In this document: piece after piece, positions 1-5,326 of the stretch
Layout of the letters: every line of letters starts with the position of its first letter
Position numbering within the stretch: the stretch's first letter is position 1
NCBI GenBank assembly: GCA_027619145.1
Contig: JAQCGA010000314.1
Location: forward strand, 1-5,476
Direction of reading: 5' to 3'
Origin: a bacterium
GTDB lineage: Bacteria; Latescibacterota; UBA2968; GCA-2709665
Length of the DNA stretch: 5,476 nt
Notes under the pieces: generated by a model
Seen by the model: only the letters and a program-made list of their open reading frames with translations
The model's database searches: none
Told to the model about the DNA's origin: nothing
Program-made: the position numbers and the translations under genes

Positions 1-440
1 ACCCGACGTGTGAAGAGCCAGTGGGGATTCCGTGTGAGCCAATTTCTGGGGTGACGGACGATATTCTTTTTGCACGGAAGCTTCAACCGGGCGAACGGAG
101 TGGCGTATTTGGGAGTACGTCTAAAATTTTAGAAGATTACGGGCCGCACCGGATTTGTTTTTTTTATGTGAATACCGGTTCAGAAATTGGCCGGGTTGAA
201 ATTCCATTGTGGGTGGCAACAGACCGGGAATTGTTGGATCTGGTCCACGTGACGGTGGTGGATCAGGCACAAAAAGGCAATGGGTACCCGGTGGTGCTTT
301 CCGAGTCCCATGAACGCGCTGTGGTACGTGGGGCGGAACGGGATATTTTTTATAAGTTTCTGGCAGATACGTTTGTGCAGAATGACATCAAGGCAGAGAT
401 TTCGCTGAAGCAGTTGAAGAAGGTTGCGGCCACGGTATAA
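1..440 (+). CDS. nurA: NurA-like DNA-end-processing nuclease, C-terminal part (5' end outside window)
   Basis: The reading frame is open from base 3, so this is the C-terminal end (about 145 residues) of a longer protein; an in-frame GTG at 21 is probably internal. NurA is a manganese-dependent 5'-3' exonuclease/endonuclease that works with the HerA translocase to resect double-strand DNA ends. The visible part matches the last section of the family: a strand-rich RICFFYVNTG segment (codons near 150-180), then RVEIPLWVA, a helix with DLVHVTVVDQAQKG, then GYPVVLSESHERAVV. In that last motif Tyr (285-287) and His (309-311) lie eight residues apart, as do the conserved Tyr and His near the NurA C terminus. 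The acidic catalytic residues would be upstream and cannot be checked. The next gene follows after 23 bases and herA lies two genes on, which supports the call. The family assignment is from recognised motifs, not a search. Confidence 0.85.
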   Translation, partial: PTCEEPVGIPCEPISGVTDDILFARKLQPGERSGVFGSTSKILEDYGPHRICFFYVNTGSEIGRVEIPLWVATDRELLDLVHVTVVDQAQKGNGYPVVLSESHERAVVRGAERDIFYKFLADTFVQNDIKAEISLKQLKKVAATV

Positions 441-463
441 ATTTTTTTGGACGAGGGCATTGC

Positions 464-1057
464 ATGGCGCTTGCTGAAGTGAAGGTGGACGAACGTATAG
501 GCGAGGTCATTGAGAGCAGCACGTCTCAGTTTCTGGCGCAGAGCCGGGAGCTGAACGGAGCGCCGCCGTTTGGCTCGTTTGTGCGGACAGATAGTACGCC
601 AAATGTTTACGGGCTGGTGTTCAATGTGTGTACGCATTCAATTGAACCCAACCGGCGGCCCACGGCCTATGGCAAGACCGAGCACGAACTGCGGATGGAA
701 CAACCGCAAATTTTTGAGTTGCTGAAGACGGAGTTTGATGCGGTTATTGTGGGCCATCTGGATGAACGAGGCCCCCGTCAGGTGCTGCCTCCGCAGCCAC
801 CGGGTATTCACTCATTCGTTTTTCCCTGTACCGAGGCCGAGGTGAAAGCGCTGACGCGCAACGGGGATTTTTTGCGCAGTATTCTGGGAGCCACCCGGCT
901 GCCGTCGGATGATTTGATTATTGCTTCGGTGCGTACCGCCTGGCACGCCCGGGCTTTTGATATGCCCTATCTGGTATCGCTGGGCAAAGATCTGTGCCGG
1001 TTAATTCGGGACGATTATGATCGGCTGAGTTCGATTATGCGCAGGATTTCGCAATAA
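464..1057 (+). CDS. Stand-alone HAS-barrel-like protein of the NurA-HerA cassette
   Basis: This is a complete 197-residue protein. ATG 464 is preceded by GAGGG (453-457) six bases upstream, and the gene starts 23 bases after the nurA stop, so it is probably co-transcribed with nurA. No catalytic motif, signal peptide or membrane segment is visible. Residues about 36-120 are beta-rich: GSFVRTDS, VYGLVFNVCTHSIEPNRRP, then a short helical stretch EQPQIFELLKTEFDAVIVGH and LPPQPPGIHSFVFPC. This pattern resembles the HAS barrel (the small beta-barrel shared by HerA and ATP synthase subunits), which in HerA forms the N-terminal domain contacting NurA. Residues about 122-197 look helical and end in a basic, charged tail. 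I infer a structural adaptor or third subunit of the nuclease-translocase complex. The position between nurA and herA is solid; the HAS assignment is motif-level and the function is not established. Confidence 0.68.
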   Translation: MALAEVKVDERIGEVIESSTSQFLAQSRELNGAPPFGSFVRTDSTPNVYGLVFNVCTHSIEPNRRPTAYGKTEHELRMEQPQIFELLKTEFDAVIVGHLDERGPRQVLPPQPPGIHSFVFPCTEAEVKALTRNGDFLRSILGATRLPSDDLIIASVRTAWHARAFDMPYLVSLGKDLCRLIRDDYDRLSSIMRRISQ

Positions 1058-1080
1058 GAAAATTGTGAGCCCCGAGTCCT

Positions 1081-1110
1081 GGGTCGCGAGAGGTCGTTGT
1101 GGGTCCTGGC
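1081..1110 (+). repeat. Three degenerate 10-bp units carrying GGTC
   Basis: GGTC recurs exactly every 10 bases, at 1082, 1092 and 1102; the units start at 1081, 1091 and 1101 and read GGGTCGCGAG, AGGTCGTTGT and GGGTCCTGGC. A further GTC lies at 1076, seven bases before the first. They occupy the gap between the HAS-like gene and herA. They could be decayed tandem repeats or one-turn-spaced binding sites; nothing else supports a function. Confidence 0.35.
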
Positions 1111-1125
1111 CAAAACTGGTTTTGG
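1110..1125. promoter_or_regulatory. 16-bp palindrome in the herA leader
   Basis: CCAAAAC (1110-1116) and GTTTTGG (1119-1125) are perfect reverse complements separated by TG. As RNA this gives six pairs around a CUGG tetraloop, with two possible G-U pairs extending it outward. The following bases are TTTCT rather than a clean T run, so it is a poor intrinsic terminator. It could be an operator or a leader hairpin lying 43 bases before the herA start. The role is inferred. Confidence 0.4.
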
Positions 1126-1128
1126 TTT

Positions 1129-1156
1129 CTGAATCCTGACCCCTGAATTTTGAACC
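1129..1156 (+). repeat. Four tandem 7-bp units (YTGAMYY) before herA
   Basis: Four contiguous heptamers start at 1129, 1136, 1143 and 1150. All share TGA at positions 2-4; the first is CTGAATC and the others differ from it by one to three bases. Because seven is not a multiple of three, the four TGA triplets fall in successive frames, so all three forward frames are stopped here, including the herA frame at 1151-1153. The tract ends exactly where the herA Shine-Dalgarno GAGAGGA begins (1157). Heptanucleotide tandem repeats in intergenic DNA are known from cyanobacteria and are seen elsewhere; their role is unknown. Confidence 0.7.
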
Positions 1157-1168
1157 GAGAGGATTGTT

Positions 1169-2836
1169 GTGAACGATTTCTGGAAGCAGAATGGAACCGA
1201 GGCCGGTCGCGAAGAGATCGGGGTGATCACGAAGGGGTCGCTCACGGAAGGGGTTGAGATGAAGCTCAACCCCAACCAGAGTGTGGAGGATGTGAAGGCG
1301 GGTAAGTTCGTGGTGATTGAGGGGTTCAAGAATGAGTTTTTCTCGATGATTACGGACTTGAGTCTGGATGCGACCAATCCGGAAATTCTGCTGTATCCGC
1401 CGCATGCGGGCGACCAGCTTTTGCACAATGTGTTGAACGGGTCGAGTACGTATGTGACGGTGTCTCTGCGGCCCATGCTGATGTTGCAAAAAGGCGAAGA
1501 GATTGTGGACGAACCCCGGCCGGTGAAGACGATACCGAGTCACTTTTCCAAGGTAGTGGAGGCGGAAGAGGAAGACGTGTCGCGGGTGTTCGGGAGCGAG
1601 GAGAAGGATGACCGGTACTTTAATATGGGTACACCGCTGGATATGGAGACGCCGGTGTGTATTAATCTGAACCGGTTTGTGGAACGGAGCAATGGGATTT
1701 TTGGAAAGACGGGTACGGGAAAATCGTTTTTGACGCGGCTGGTGTTGTGCGGGTTGATCAAGCAGAAGAAGGCGGTCAATTTGATTTTTGATATGCACAA
1801 CGAGTATGGGTTCCGGGCGATGCAGGAGAGTGGTACCGGCAAGGGCGGGTTTGTGAAGGGGCTGAAGCAGTTGTTCGGGAATCAGGTGGCGCTGTTTTCG
1901 CTGGATCCGGAATCCACACGTAAGCGCGGGCAGCAGCCGGATCACGAAGTGTATATTTCTTATGAGCAGATCGCGGTGGAGGATGTGGTGGCGCTGCAAG
2001 ACGAATTGCAGCTGAATCCAACGGCGTCCGAATCGGCCTATCTGGTGTACGCGATGTATAAAGATGCCTGGTTGCGGCAGTTGTTGTCTGTGGATGGACC
2101 CGATGTGGAGCAGTTTGCAGAAGACCTGGGTGCGAACAAGAGTTCACTTTCAGCGCTGCATCGAAAGTTGAAGCGGATTGAGAATTTTCCGTTTATGGTG
2201 AAGCGTCAGGAAGGTCCGGATGCGGTGGATACGATGATGGATTATATTGACCGGGGTATTCATATTGTGCTGGAGTTTGGACGGCAGACGAGTATGCTGG
2301 CGTATTTGCTGGTGGCCAATATTATTTCTCGGCGGATTCATGAAAAATACGTGCACAAGAGCGAGCAGTTTTATGCCACACAGAACCCGGAAGATCAGCC
2401 CCGGCATCTGGTGATTACAATTGAAGAGGCGCACAAGTTTCTGAATCCGGCTACTGCTCGGCAGACCATTTTTGGTACGATTGCACGGGAGATGCGCAAG
2501 TATTACGTGTCTTTGCTGGTTGTGGATCAGCGGCCTTCAGGAATTGACGAAGAGGTACTGTCTCAGTTGGGTACGAAGATTACCGCGTTGCTGAACGATG
2601 AGAAGGACATTCAGGGTGTTTTAACCGGGGTGGCGAATGCTTCGGGGTTGCGCAGTGTGCTGGCCAGTTTGGATTCAAAACAACAGGCGCTGATGTTTGG
2701 CCATGCGGTACCCATGCCGGTGGTGATTAAGACGCGCAATTATGACGAGGTATTTTATAAGGCAATGGGTGCGCTGGATGAGAAGGAGAAAGTGAAGCGC
2801 GGGGAAGAGGCGGCAGCAGCGGTGTTTGGGGATTGA
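1169..2836 (+). CDS. herA: HerA-family hexameric DNA translocase ATPase
   Basis: This 555-residue FtsK/HerA-superfamily ATPase has a length normal for the family. It is a ring motor that pumps DNA and activates NurA during end resection. Domains in order are an N-terminal HAS barrel (about residues 17-105, from IGVITKGSL), a linker, and the RecA-like motor. The motor has Walker A GKTGTGKS (179-186), LIFDMHNEYG (205-214), a helical insert (about 280-345), Walker B LVITIEEAH (414-422) with the acidic pair E419/E420, and the VVDQRPSGID segment (451-460) that carries the sensor glutamine and a likely arginine finger. The C-terminal tail (about 534-555) is charged. The start is GTG: GAGAGGA (1157-1163) sits five bases upstream, an in-frame TGA at 1151 blocks any earlier start, and the next Met is residue 31, inside the barrel. 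It lies 111 bp after the HAS-like gene and is followed by a terminator. A link to HerA-type antiviral systems is possible, but the NurA partner favours DNA repair. Confidence 0.96.
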   Translation: MNDFWKQNGTEAGREEIGVITKGSLTEGVEMKLNPNQSVEDVKAGKFVVIEGFKNEFFSMITDLSLDATNPEILLYPPHAGDQLLHNVLNGSSTYVTVSLRPMLMLQKGEEIVDEPRPVKTIPSHFSKVVEAEEEDVSRVFGSEEKDDRYFNMGTPLDMETPVCINLNRFVERSNGIFGKTGTGKSFLTRLVLCGLIKQKKAVNLIFDMHNEYGFRAMQESGTGKGGFVKGLKQLFGNQVALFSLDPESTRKRGQQPDHEVYISYEQIAVEDVVALQDELQLNPTASESAYLVYAMYKDAWLRQLLSVDGPDVEQFAEDLGANKSSLSALHRKLKRIENFPFMVKRQEGPDAVDTMMDYIDRGIHIVLEFGRQTSMLAYLLVANIISRRIHEKYVHKSEQFYATQNPEDQPRHLVITIEEAHKFLNPATARQTIFGTIAREMRKYYVSLLVVDQRPSGIDEEVLSQLGTKITALLNDEKDIQGVLTGVANASGLRSVLASLDSKQQALMFGHAVPMPVVIKTRNYDEVFYKAMGALDEKEKVKRGEEAAAAVFGD

Positions 2837-2861
2837 TCGCGGAGAACAAGTTGACGGTGTT

Positions 2862-2891
2862 GGGCGGGTCTTTGACCCGCCTTATTTTTTT
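2862..2891 (+). terminator. Rho-independent terminator of the nurA-HAS-herA unit
   Basis: GGCGGGTC (2863-2870) and GACCCGCC (2874-2881) form a perfect 8-bp GC-rich stem around a TTT loop. One further G-U pair is possible (2862/2882). The stem is followed directly by a T-rich tract (2882-2891, nine T in ten). It lies 26 bases after the herA stop codon and closes that transcription unit. Confidence 0.93.
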
Positions 2892-2933
2892 GTCTGGATC
2901 GGCATTCTTTCTTACATTAACCTGTCGTTTCAG

Positions 2934-3128
2934 ACGTGGACGTTCAGTGGGAGTGGGCCGGGGGTGACCGGTGGAGGGTACATCCAGGAGTTGACGCATT
3001 TTGCGCAGGCGATTTTAGCGGGGACGCAGCCGTCGGCCAGTTTGGAAGACGGGTACCGGGCGCTGTGTGTGCTGGAGGCGATTCGGGAGAGCGTGCGGTC
3101 CGGGAAGCCGGTATCTACGGGTGCATAA
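2934..3128 (+). pseudogene. C-terminal remnant of a Gfo/Idh/MocA-family oxidoreductase
   Basis: About 64 codons read TWTFSGSGPG, GGYIQELTHFAQAI, SLEDGYRALCVLEAIRES and GKPVSTG, ending at TAA 3126-3128. This is the typical end of a Gfo/Idh/MocA NAD(P)-dependent sugar dehydrogenase: a final beta strand, the helix starting (Y)xxEL, the P-S-x-x-DG(Y)RAL helix and a closing GKPV. Intact members have about 330-400 residues; the Rossmann domain and the EKP motif are missing. The frame stays open upstream to an ATG at 2826, but that start lies inside herA and the frame would cross the herA terminator. Residues before about 36 show no family resemblance, and no start with a ribosome binding site is seen within the remnant. 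The stop and a downstream terminator are kept, so a 5' deletion or rearrangement is the likely cause. An assembly join error is an alternative. Confidence 0.72.
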
Positions 3129-3165
3129 GTTTGCAGGTTGAGCTGGTTGTAGATTTCAGCCGATG

Positions 3166-3214
3166 TCAGGCCCGAGCAACCCGAATTTTTGAGGGGGCTG
3201 GGGCCTGATTTTTT
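3166..3214 (+). terminator. Rho-independent terminator after the Gfo/Idh remnant
   Basis: TCAGGCCC (3166-3173) pairs perfectly with GGGCCTGA (3201-3208). Inside the stem AGC/GCT and CCC/GGG can pair further, leaving a loop centred on GAATTTTTGAG. Six T follow at once (3209-3214). It lies 38 bases after the remnant's stop codon, the usual place for the terminator of the former full-length gene. It now also insulates the isomerase promoter just downstream. Confidence 0.85.
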
Positions 3215-3241
3215 GTTGACGGTGGGGAGGTATGTTCTGTG

Positions 3242-3269
3242 TTGACGAGAACGGGGGATTGTGTAGATT
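3242..3269 (+). promoter_or_regulatory. Probable sigma70-type promoter for the isomerase gene
   Basis: TTGACG (3242-3247, five of six to the -35 consensus) is followed by a 16-bp spacer and TAGATT (3264-3269, four of six to the -10). Transcription would begin near 3276, giving a leader of about 60 bases. It lies directly after the terminator at 3166-3214, as expected for the head of a new transcription unit. Another TTGACG at 3216 has no matching -10. No experimental support is available. Confidence 0.55.
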
Positions 3270-3283
3270 AGGGGGCAAATACG

Positions 3284-3301
3284 CGCAGGCGCGGGCCTGC
3301 G
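3284..3301. promoter_or_regulatory. 18-bp inverted repeat in the isomerase leader
   Basis: CGCAGGC (3284-3290) and GCCTGCG (3295-3301) are perfect 7-bp inverted arms around GCGG. The repeat lies just after the predicted transcription start and 23 bases before the Shine-Dalgarno site. It could be a repressor operator for a sugar-responsive regulator, or an mRNA hairpin. No T run follows, so it is not an intrinsic terminator. The function is inferred. Confidence 0.45.
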
Positions 3302-3337
3302 GTTCTGGGTTGATGAATTGAGGAAAGGAGCAGTACT

Positions 3338-4204
3338 ATGTCGTTGCCGATTGTTTTGCACGTGAACTATTGTGAGCAGGGCCAGACGATTCCGGAGATG
3401 TGCCAGAAAGCAGTGGATTGGGGGTACGACGGGATTGAGTTTCGCCGGTATCGCCGGGGTATGGATGAGACGCCGGAGCAGTATGTGGATTCGATTGCGG
3501 CATCTGCACAGAAGTCCGGGTTGAAGTATGTATTGTTCGGTGGGCCGGGGATTGAGTTGATGACGGGCGATGCGGATGCCCGTAAGGCACAGGTGGAGGA
3601 AGGGGTGCAGTTTTACCGGCTGGCAGCGGATCGGGTAAATCTGACGGTGTGTAATATTATGGCGGGTTCTCTGCGGAGTTCGGATCCGAATGTGGGTGGT
3701 GGAGATTACCATAAACATGGATCGGCAGCGGCTGAGGAGAAGCATTATACGCAGGCTGCAGAGGGATTCAAGGTGCTGGGTGGTGTGGCGGAGGAGTTAG
3801 GATTTAAGCTGGCGTTTGAGATTCATATGGGATATGTGCACGATTTGCCAGATCCGACAATGAAGCTGTTGGGGATGATTGGCTCACCGGCAGTAGGCGC
3901 AAATTTGGATTATGGGAATATGGTATATTTTCCCAAGGCACCTTCGTTGAGTGAGACCATTTCCACATTGAGCGAGAAGCTTTATATGGTTCATTTGAAG
4001 AATTCGATGCCTGCAGGGACCGGTCGGAATGCGGTGGGATTGGGAGATGGGATTATCAACCACCGGGAGTACCTGAGCTTACTGAAGCAGAGTGGATTTT
4101 CTGGACCGATCTGCATTGAAGCACCGCGCCCTGGAGACCGGGAGTGGTTTGCGCAGCAGGATATTGCGTATTTGAAGTCGGTGTTGAAGGATCTGGACTG
4201 GTAA
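3338..4204 (+). CDS. Sugar phosphate isomerase/epimerase (TIM barrel, AP-endonuclease-2-like)
   Basis: This is a complete 288-residue protein. ATG 3338 has a strong AAAGGAG (3324-3330) seven bases upstream. It belongs to the COG1082/IolE-like group of metal-dependent TIM-barrel sugar isomerases and epimerases, cytoplasmic, with no signal peptide. The N terminus has the first barrel strand (LPIVLHVNYC) and the GYDGIEFRR strand (29-37). Likely divalent-metal ligands in family order are E161 (in AFEIHMGYVHD), D191 (in ANLDYGN), H219 (in MVHLKN) and E261 (in ICIEAPRPGDRE); H163 and H168 are also nearby. GLGDGIIN (234-241) is the usual loop before the last helix pair. All expected ligands are present, so it should be active. 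The substrate cannot be read from sequence: keto-sugar epimerases, inosose dehydratases and hydroxypyruvate isomerases share this fold. It has its own promoter and is convergent with the ROK gene. Confidence 0.94.
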   Translation: MSLPIVLHVNYCEQGQTIPEMCQKAVDWGYDGIEFRRYRRGMDETPEQYVDSIAASAQKSGLKYVLFGGPGIELMTGDADARKAQVEEGVQFYRLAADRVNLTVCNIMAGSLRSSDPNVGGGDYHKHGSAAAEEKHYTQAAEGFKVLGGVAEELGFKLAFEIHMGYVHDLPDPTMKLLGMIGSPAVGANLDYGNMVYFPKAPSLSETISTLSEKLYMVHLKNSMPAGTGRNAVGLGDGIINHREYLSLLKQSGFSGPICIEAPRPGDREWFAQQDIAYLKSVLKDLDW

Positions 4205-4213
4205 AAGGCGGAT

Positions 4214-4249
4214 CGCGAAAGGCGCGAAAGGACACGAAAAGACGCGAAG
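4214..4249. repeat. Degenerate 8-10-bp tandem repeat (CGCGAAAGG type) between convergent genes
   Basis: Two perfect copies of CGCGAAAGG (4214-4222, 4223-4231) are followed by ACACGAAAAG (4232-4241) and ACGCGAAG (4242-4249). The tract fills most of the 53-bp gap between the isomerase stop and the ROK stop. No inverted repeat with a T run is seen in either direction, so neither gene has an evident intrinsic terminator here. Possible explanations are a mobile-like intergenic repeat family or simple slippage expansion. Confidence 0.7.
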
Positions 4250-4257
4250 CCCTGCCC

Positions 4258-5199
4258 TTACACCACCAGGCGCGAGGCGCCCACGACGCCGGCATCGTTG
4301 CCCAGGGTCGCAAGGACGATGCTGGTGGGTTCGAACATGCCTTCCAGGGTGTATTGGCGGGCGGATTCGATGATGGGTTTGAGCAGAAGGTCTCCGGCTG
4401 CGGAGATGCCGCCGCCAATGGCAATGACGTTTGGGCTGATGACGTTGATGATGTTGGCCACGGCAATGCCCAGATAAAAGGTGGATTGGGCGACGGCTCC
4501 CTGTGCGGGGCCGTCGCCTTTTTCTGCGGCGTTGCAGATGGCTTCGGGGGTGAGGTCTTTTGTGTCTGAGAGGATGGATGACTGACTTTTTTGGAGGGCT
4601 TGCTGGACGAAGCGCACCATGGCGGGGCCTGCGGTAAGGGCTTCCAGGCAGCCTTTTTTTCCACAGCCGCAAATAGGGCCGTGGGGTTCCAGGCACATGT
4701 GGCCAATTTCGCCAGCGGAGAAAGAGGCACCGTGGTGGATGGTGCCGTTGAGGATGATGCCCCCACCAATGCCGGTGCCCAGGGTGATAAGGAAAAGAGA
4801 TTCGCAACCAGCACCCACGCCCAGGTGGGCTTCACCCAGGGCGGCCACGCTGGCGTCGTTGTCGATTTCGACGCGCAGGCCCAGGCGTTTTTCCAGGATT
4901 TGTTTAAAGGGTACGTGGTGCCAGTGCAGGTTGGGGGCAATGACAACAACGCCCTGGGCGGTGGTGACGCCGGGGACGCCAATGCCTACCCCTGCGAGGT
5001 CTTGGGGGGACAGGTTGTTTGTTTTGCAGAGGTTGTTTACGAGTTCTGCGATGCGGTCGGCCACGCCGTTTTCGCCATTTTCAACACCTGTGGGGCAACT
5101 GTCCTTGGTTTGCATTTCGCCGGCGGGATTGATGAGTGCGCCTTTGATGCGGGTGCCACCCAGGTCGATGCCAATGGTGTACTGTGTGCGTGTGGTCAT
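4258..5199 (-). CDS. ROK-family sugar kinase, glucokinase-like
   Basis: This is a 313-residue protein of normal ROK length that phosphorylates a hexose with ATP in the cytoplasm; glucose is the likeliest substrate. Visible motifs are phosphate-binding DLGGTRIKG (12-20), GIGVPG (72-77), EIDNDASVAALGE (111-123) with N114 and catalytic base D115, and GTGIGGG (141-147). These are followed by EIGHM (164-168) with E164 and zinc ligand H167, the zinc motif CGCGKKGCLE (177-186; C177, C179, C184), and IGGGIS (261-266). No N-terminal helix-turn-helix is present, so it is a kinase and not a ROK repressor. The start is taken at 5199. An in-frame ATG at 5268 would add 23 low-complexity residues, but it lies only a few bases after the predicted transcription start and lacks a ribosome binding site. 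The site at 5199 has only a weak GAGAG ten bases upstream. N-acetylglucosamine, mannose or fructose kinase remain possible. Confidence 0.93.
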   Translation of the reverse strand: MTTRTQYTIGIDLGGTRIKGALINPAGEMQTKDSCPTGVENGENGVADRIAELVNNLCKTNNLSPQDLAGVGIGVPGVTTAQGVVVIAPNLHWHHVPFKQILEKRLGLRVEIDNDASVAALGEAHLGVGAGCESLFLITLGTGIGGGIILNGTIHHGASFSAGEIGHMCLEPHGPICGCGKKGCLEALTAGPAMVRFVQQALQKSQSSILSDTKDLTPEAICNAAEKGDGPAQGAVAQSTFYLGIAVANIINVISPNVIAIGGGISAAGDLLLKPIIESARQYTLEGMFEPTSIVLATLGNDAGVVGASRLVV

Positions 5200-5278
5200 A
5201 GAGGGAGATCTCTCGGTGTGCGCGTGTGATGTTGAGGTGGTTGGCCGATTGTCTGAGTGCTCGTACATCTTTTAAAGT

Positions 5279-5307
5279 AATATATTCGGCCGCCAGAAGG
5301 TGGTCAA
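5279..5307 (-). promoter_or_regulatory. Sigma70-type promoter of the ROK kinase gene
   Basis: On the minus strand TTGACC (5307-5302, five of six) is followed by a 17-bp spacer and TATATT (5284-5279, five of six). Transcription would start near 5272, giving a leader of about 73 bases to the ATG at 5199. This is the best promoter match in the window. Its -10 lies in the self-complementary AATATATT (5279-5286), so the plus strand also reads TATATT at 5281-5286, pointing at the divergent gene. Confidence 0.68.
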
Positions 5308-5326
5308 GAGAAAGCAGTGGGGCGAT

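Noticed and set aside
1001..1999. 332-residue open frame on the minus strand
   Set aside because: It lies antisense to herA and the end of the HAS-like gene, has Arg/His/Leu-rich low-information composition and no recognisable domain; herA on the other strand has all its motifs.
1..2836. Antiviral HerA defence system (HerA with SIR2 or DUF4297-type effectors)
   Set aside because: The partner has NurA C-terminal motifs, no SIR2 or DUF4297 features are seen, and no other defence or mobile genes are nearby. A defence role is not excluded but has no support here.
2890..2918. TTGTCT, 17-bp spacer, TACATT as a promoter upstream of the remnant
   Set aside because: Both boxes match only four of six and overlap the terminator T tract, and no translatable gene follows.
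2826..3128. Intact 100-residue small gene overlapping the herA end
   Set aside because: It would start within herA and read through a strong terminator. Only its last 64 or so residues resemble a known family, so it is treated as a remnant.
5200..5268. N-terminal extension of the ROK protein from ATG 5268
   Set aside because: The extra residues are polar low-complexity, no ribosome binding site is present, and the predicted transcription start leaves only a few bases of leader.
4056..5275. Long open frames on both strands over the ROK gene and the end of the isomerase gene
   Set aside because: Their translations are Ala/Pro/Ser/Arg- or Gly/Ala-rich and show no domain, while the ROK frame carries every family motif; they are shadows of biased codon use.
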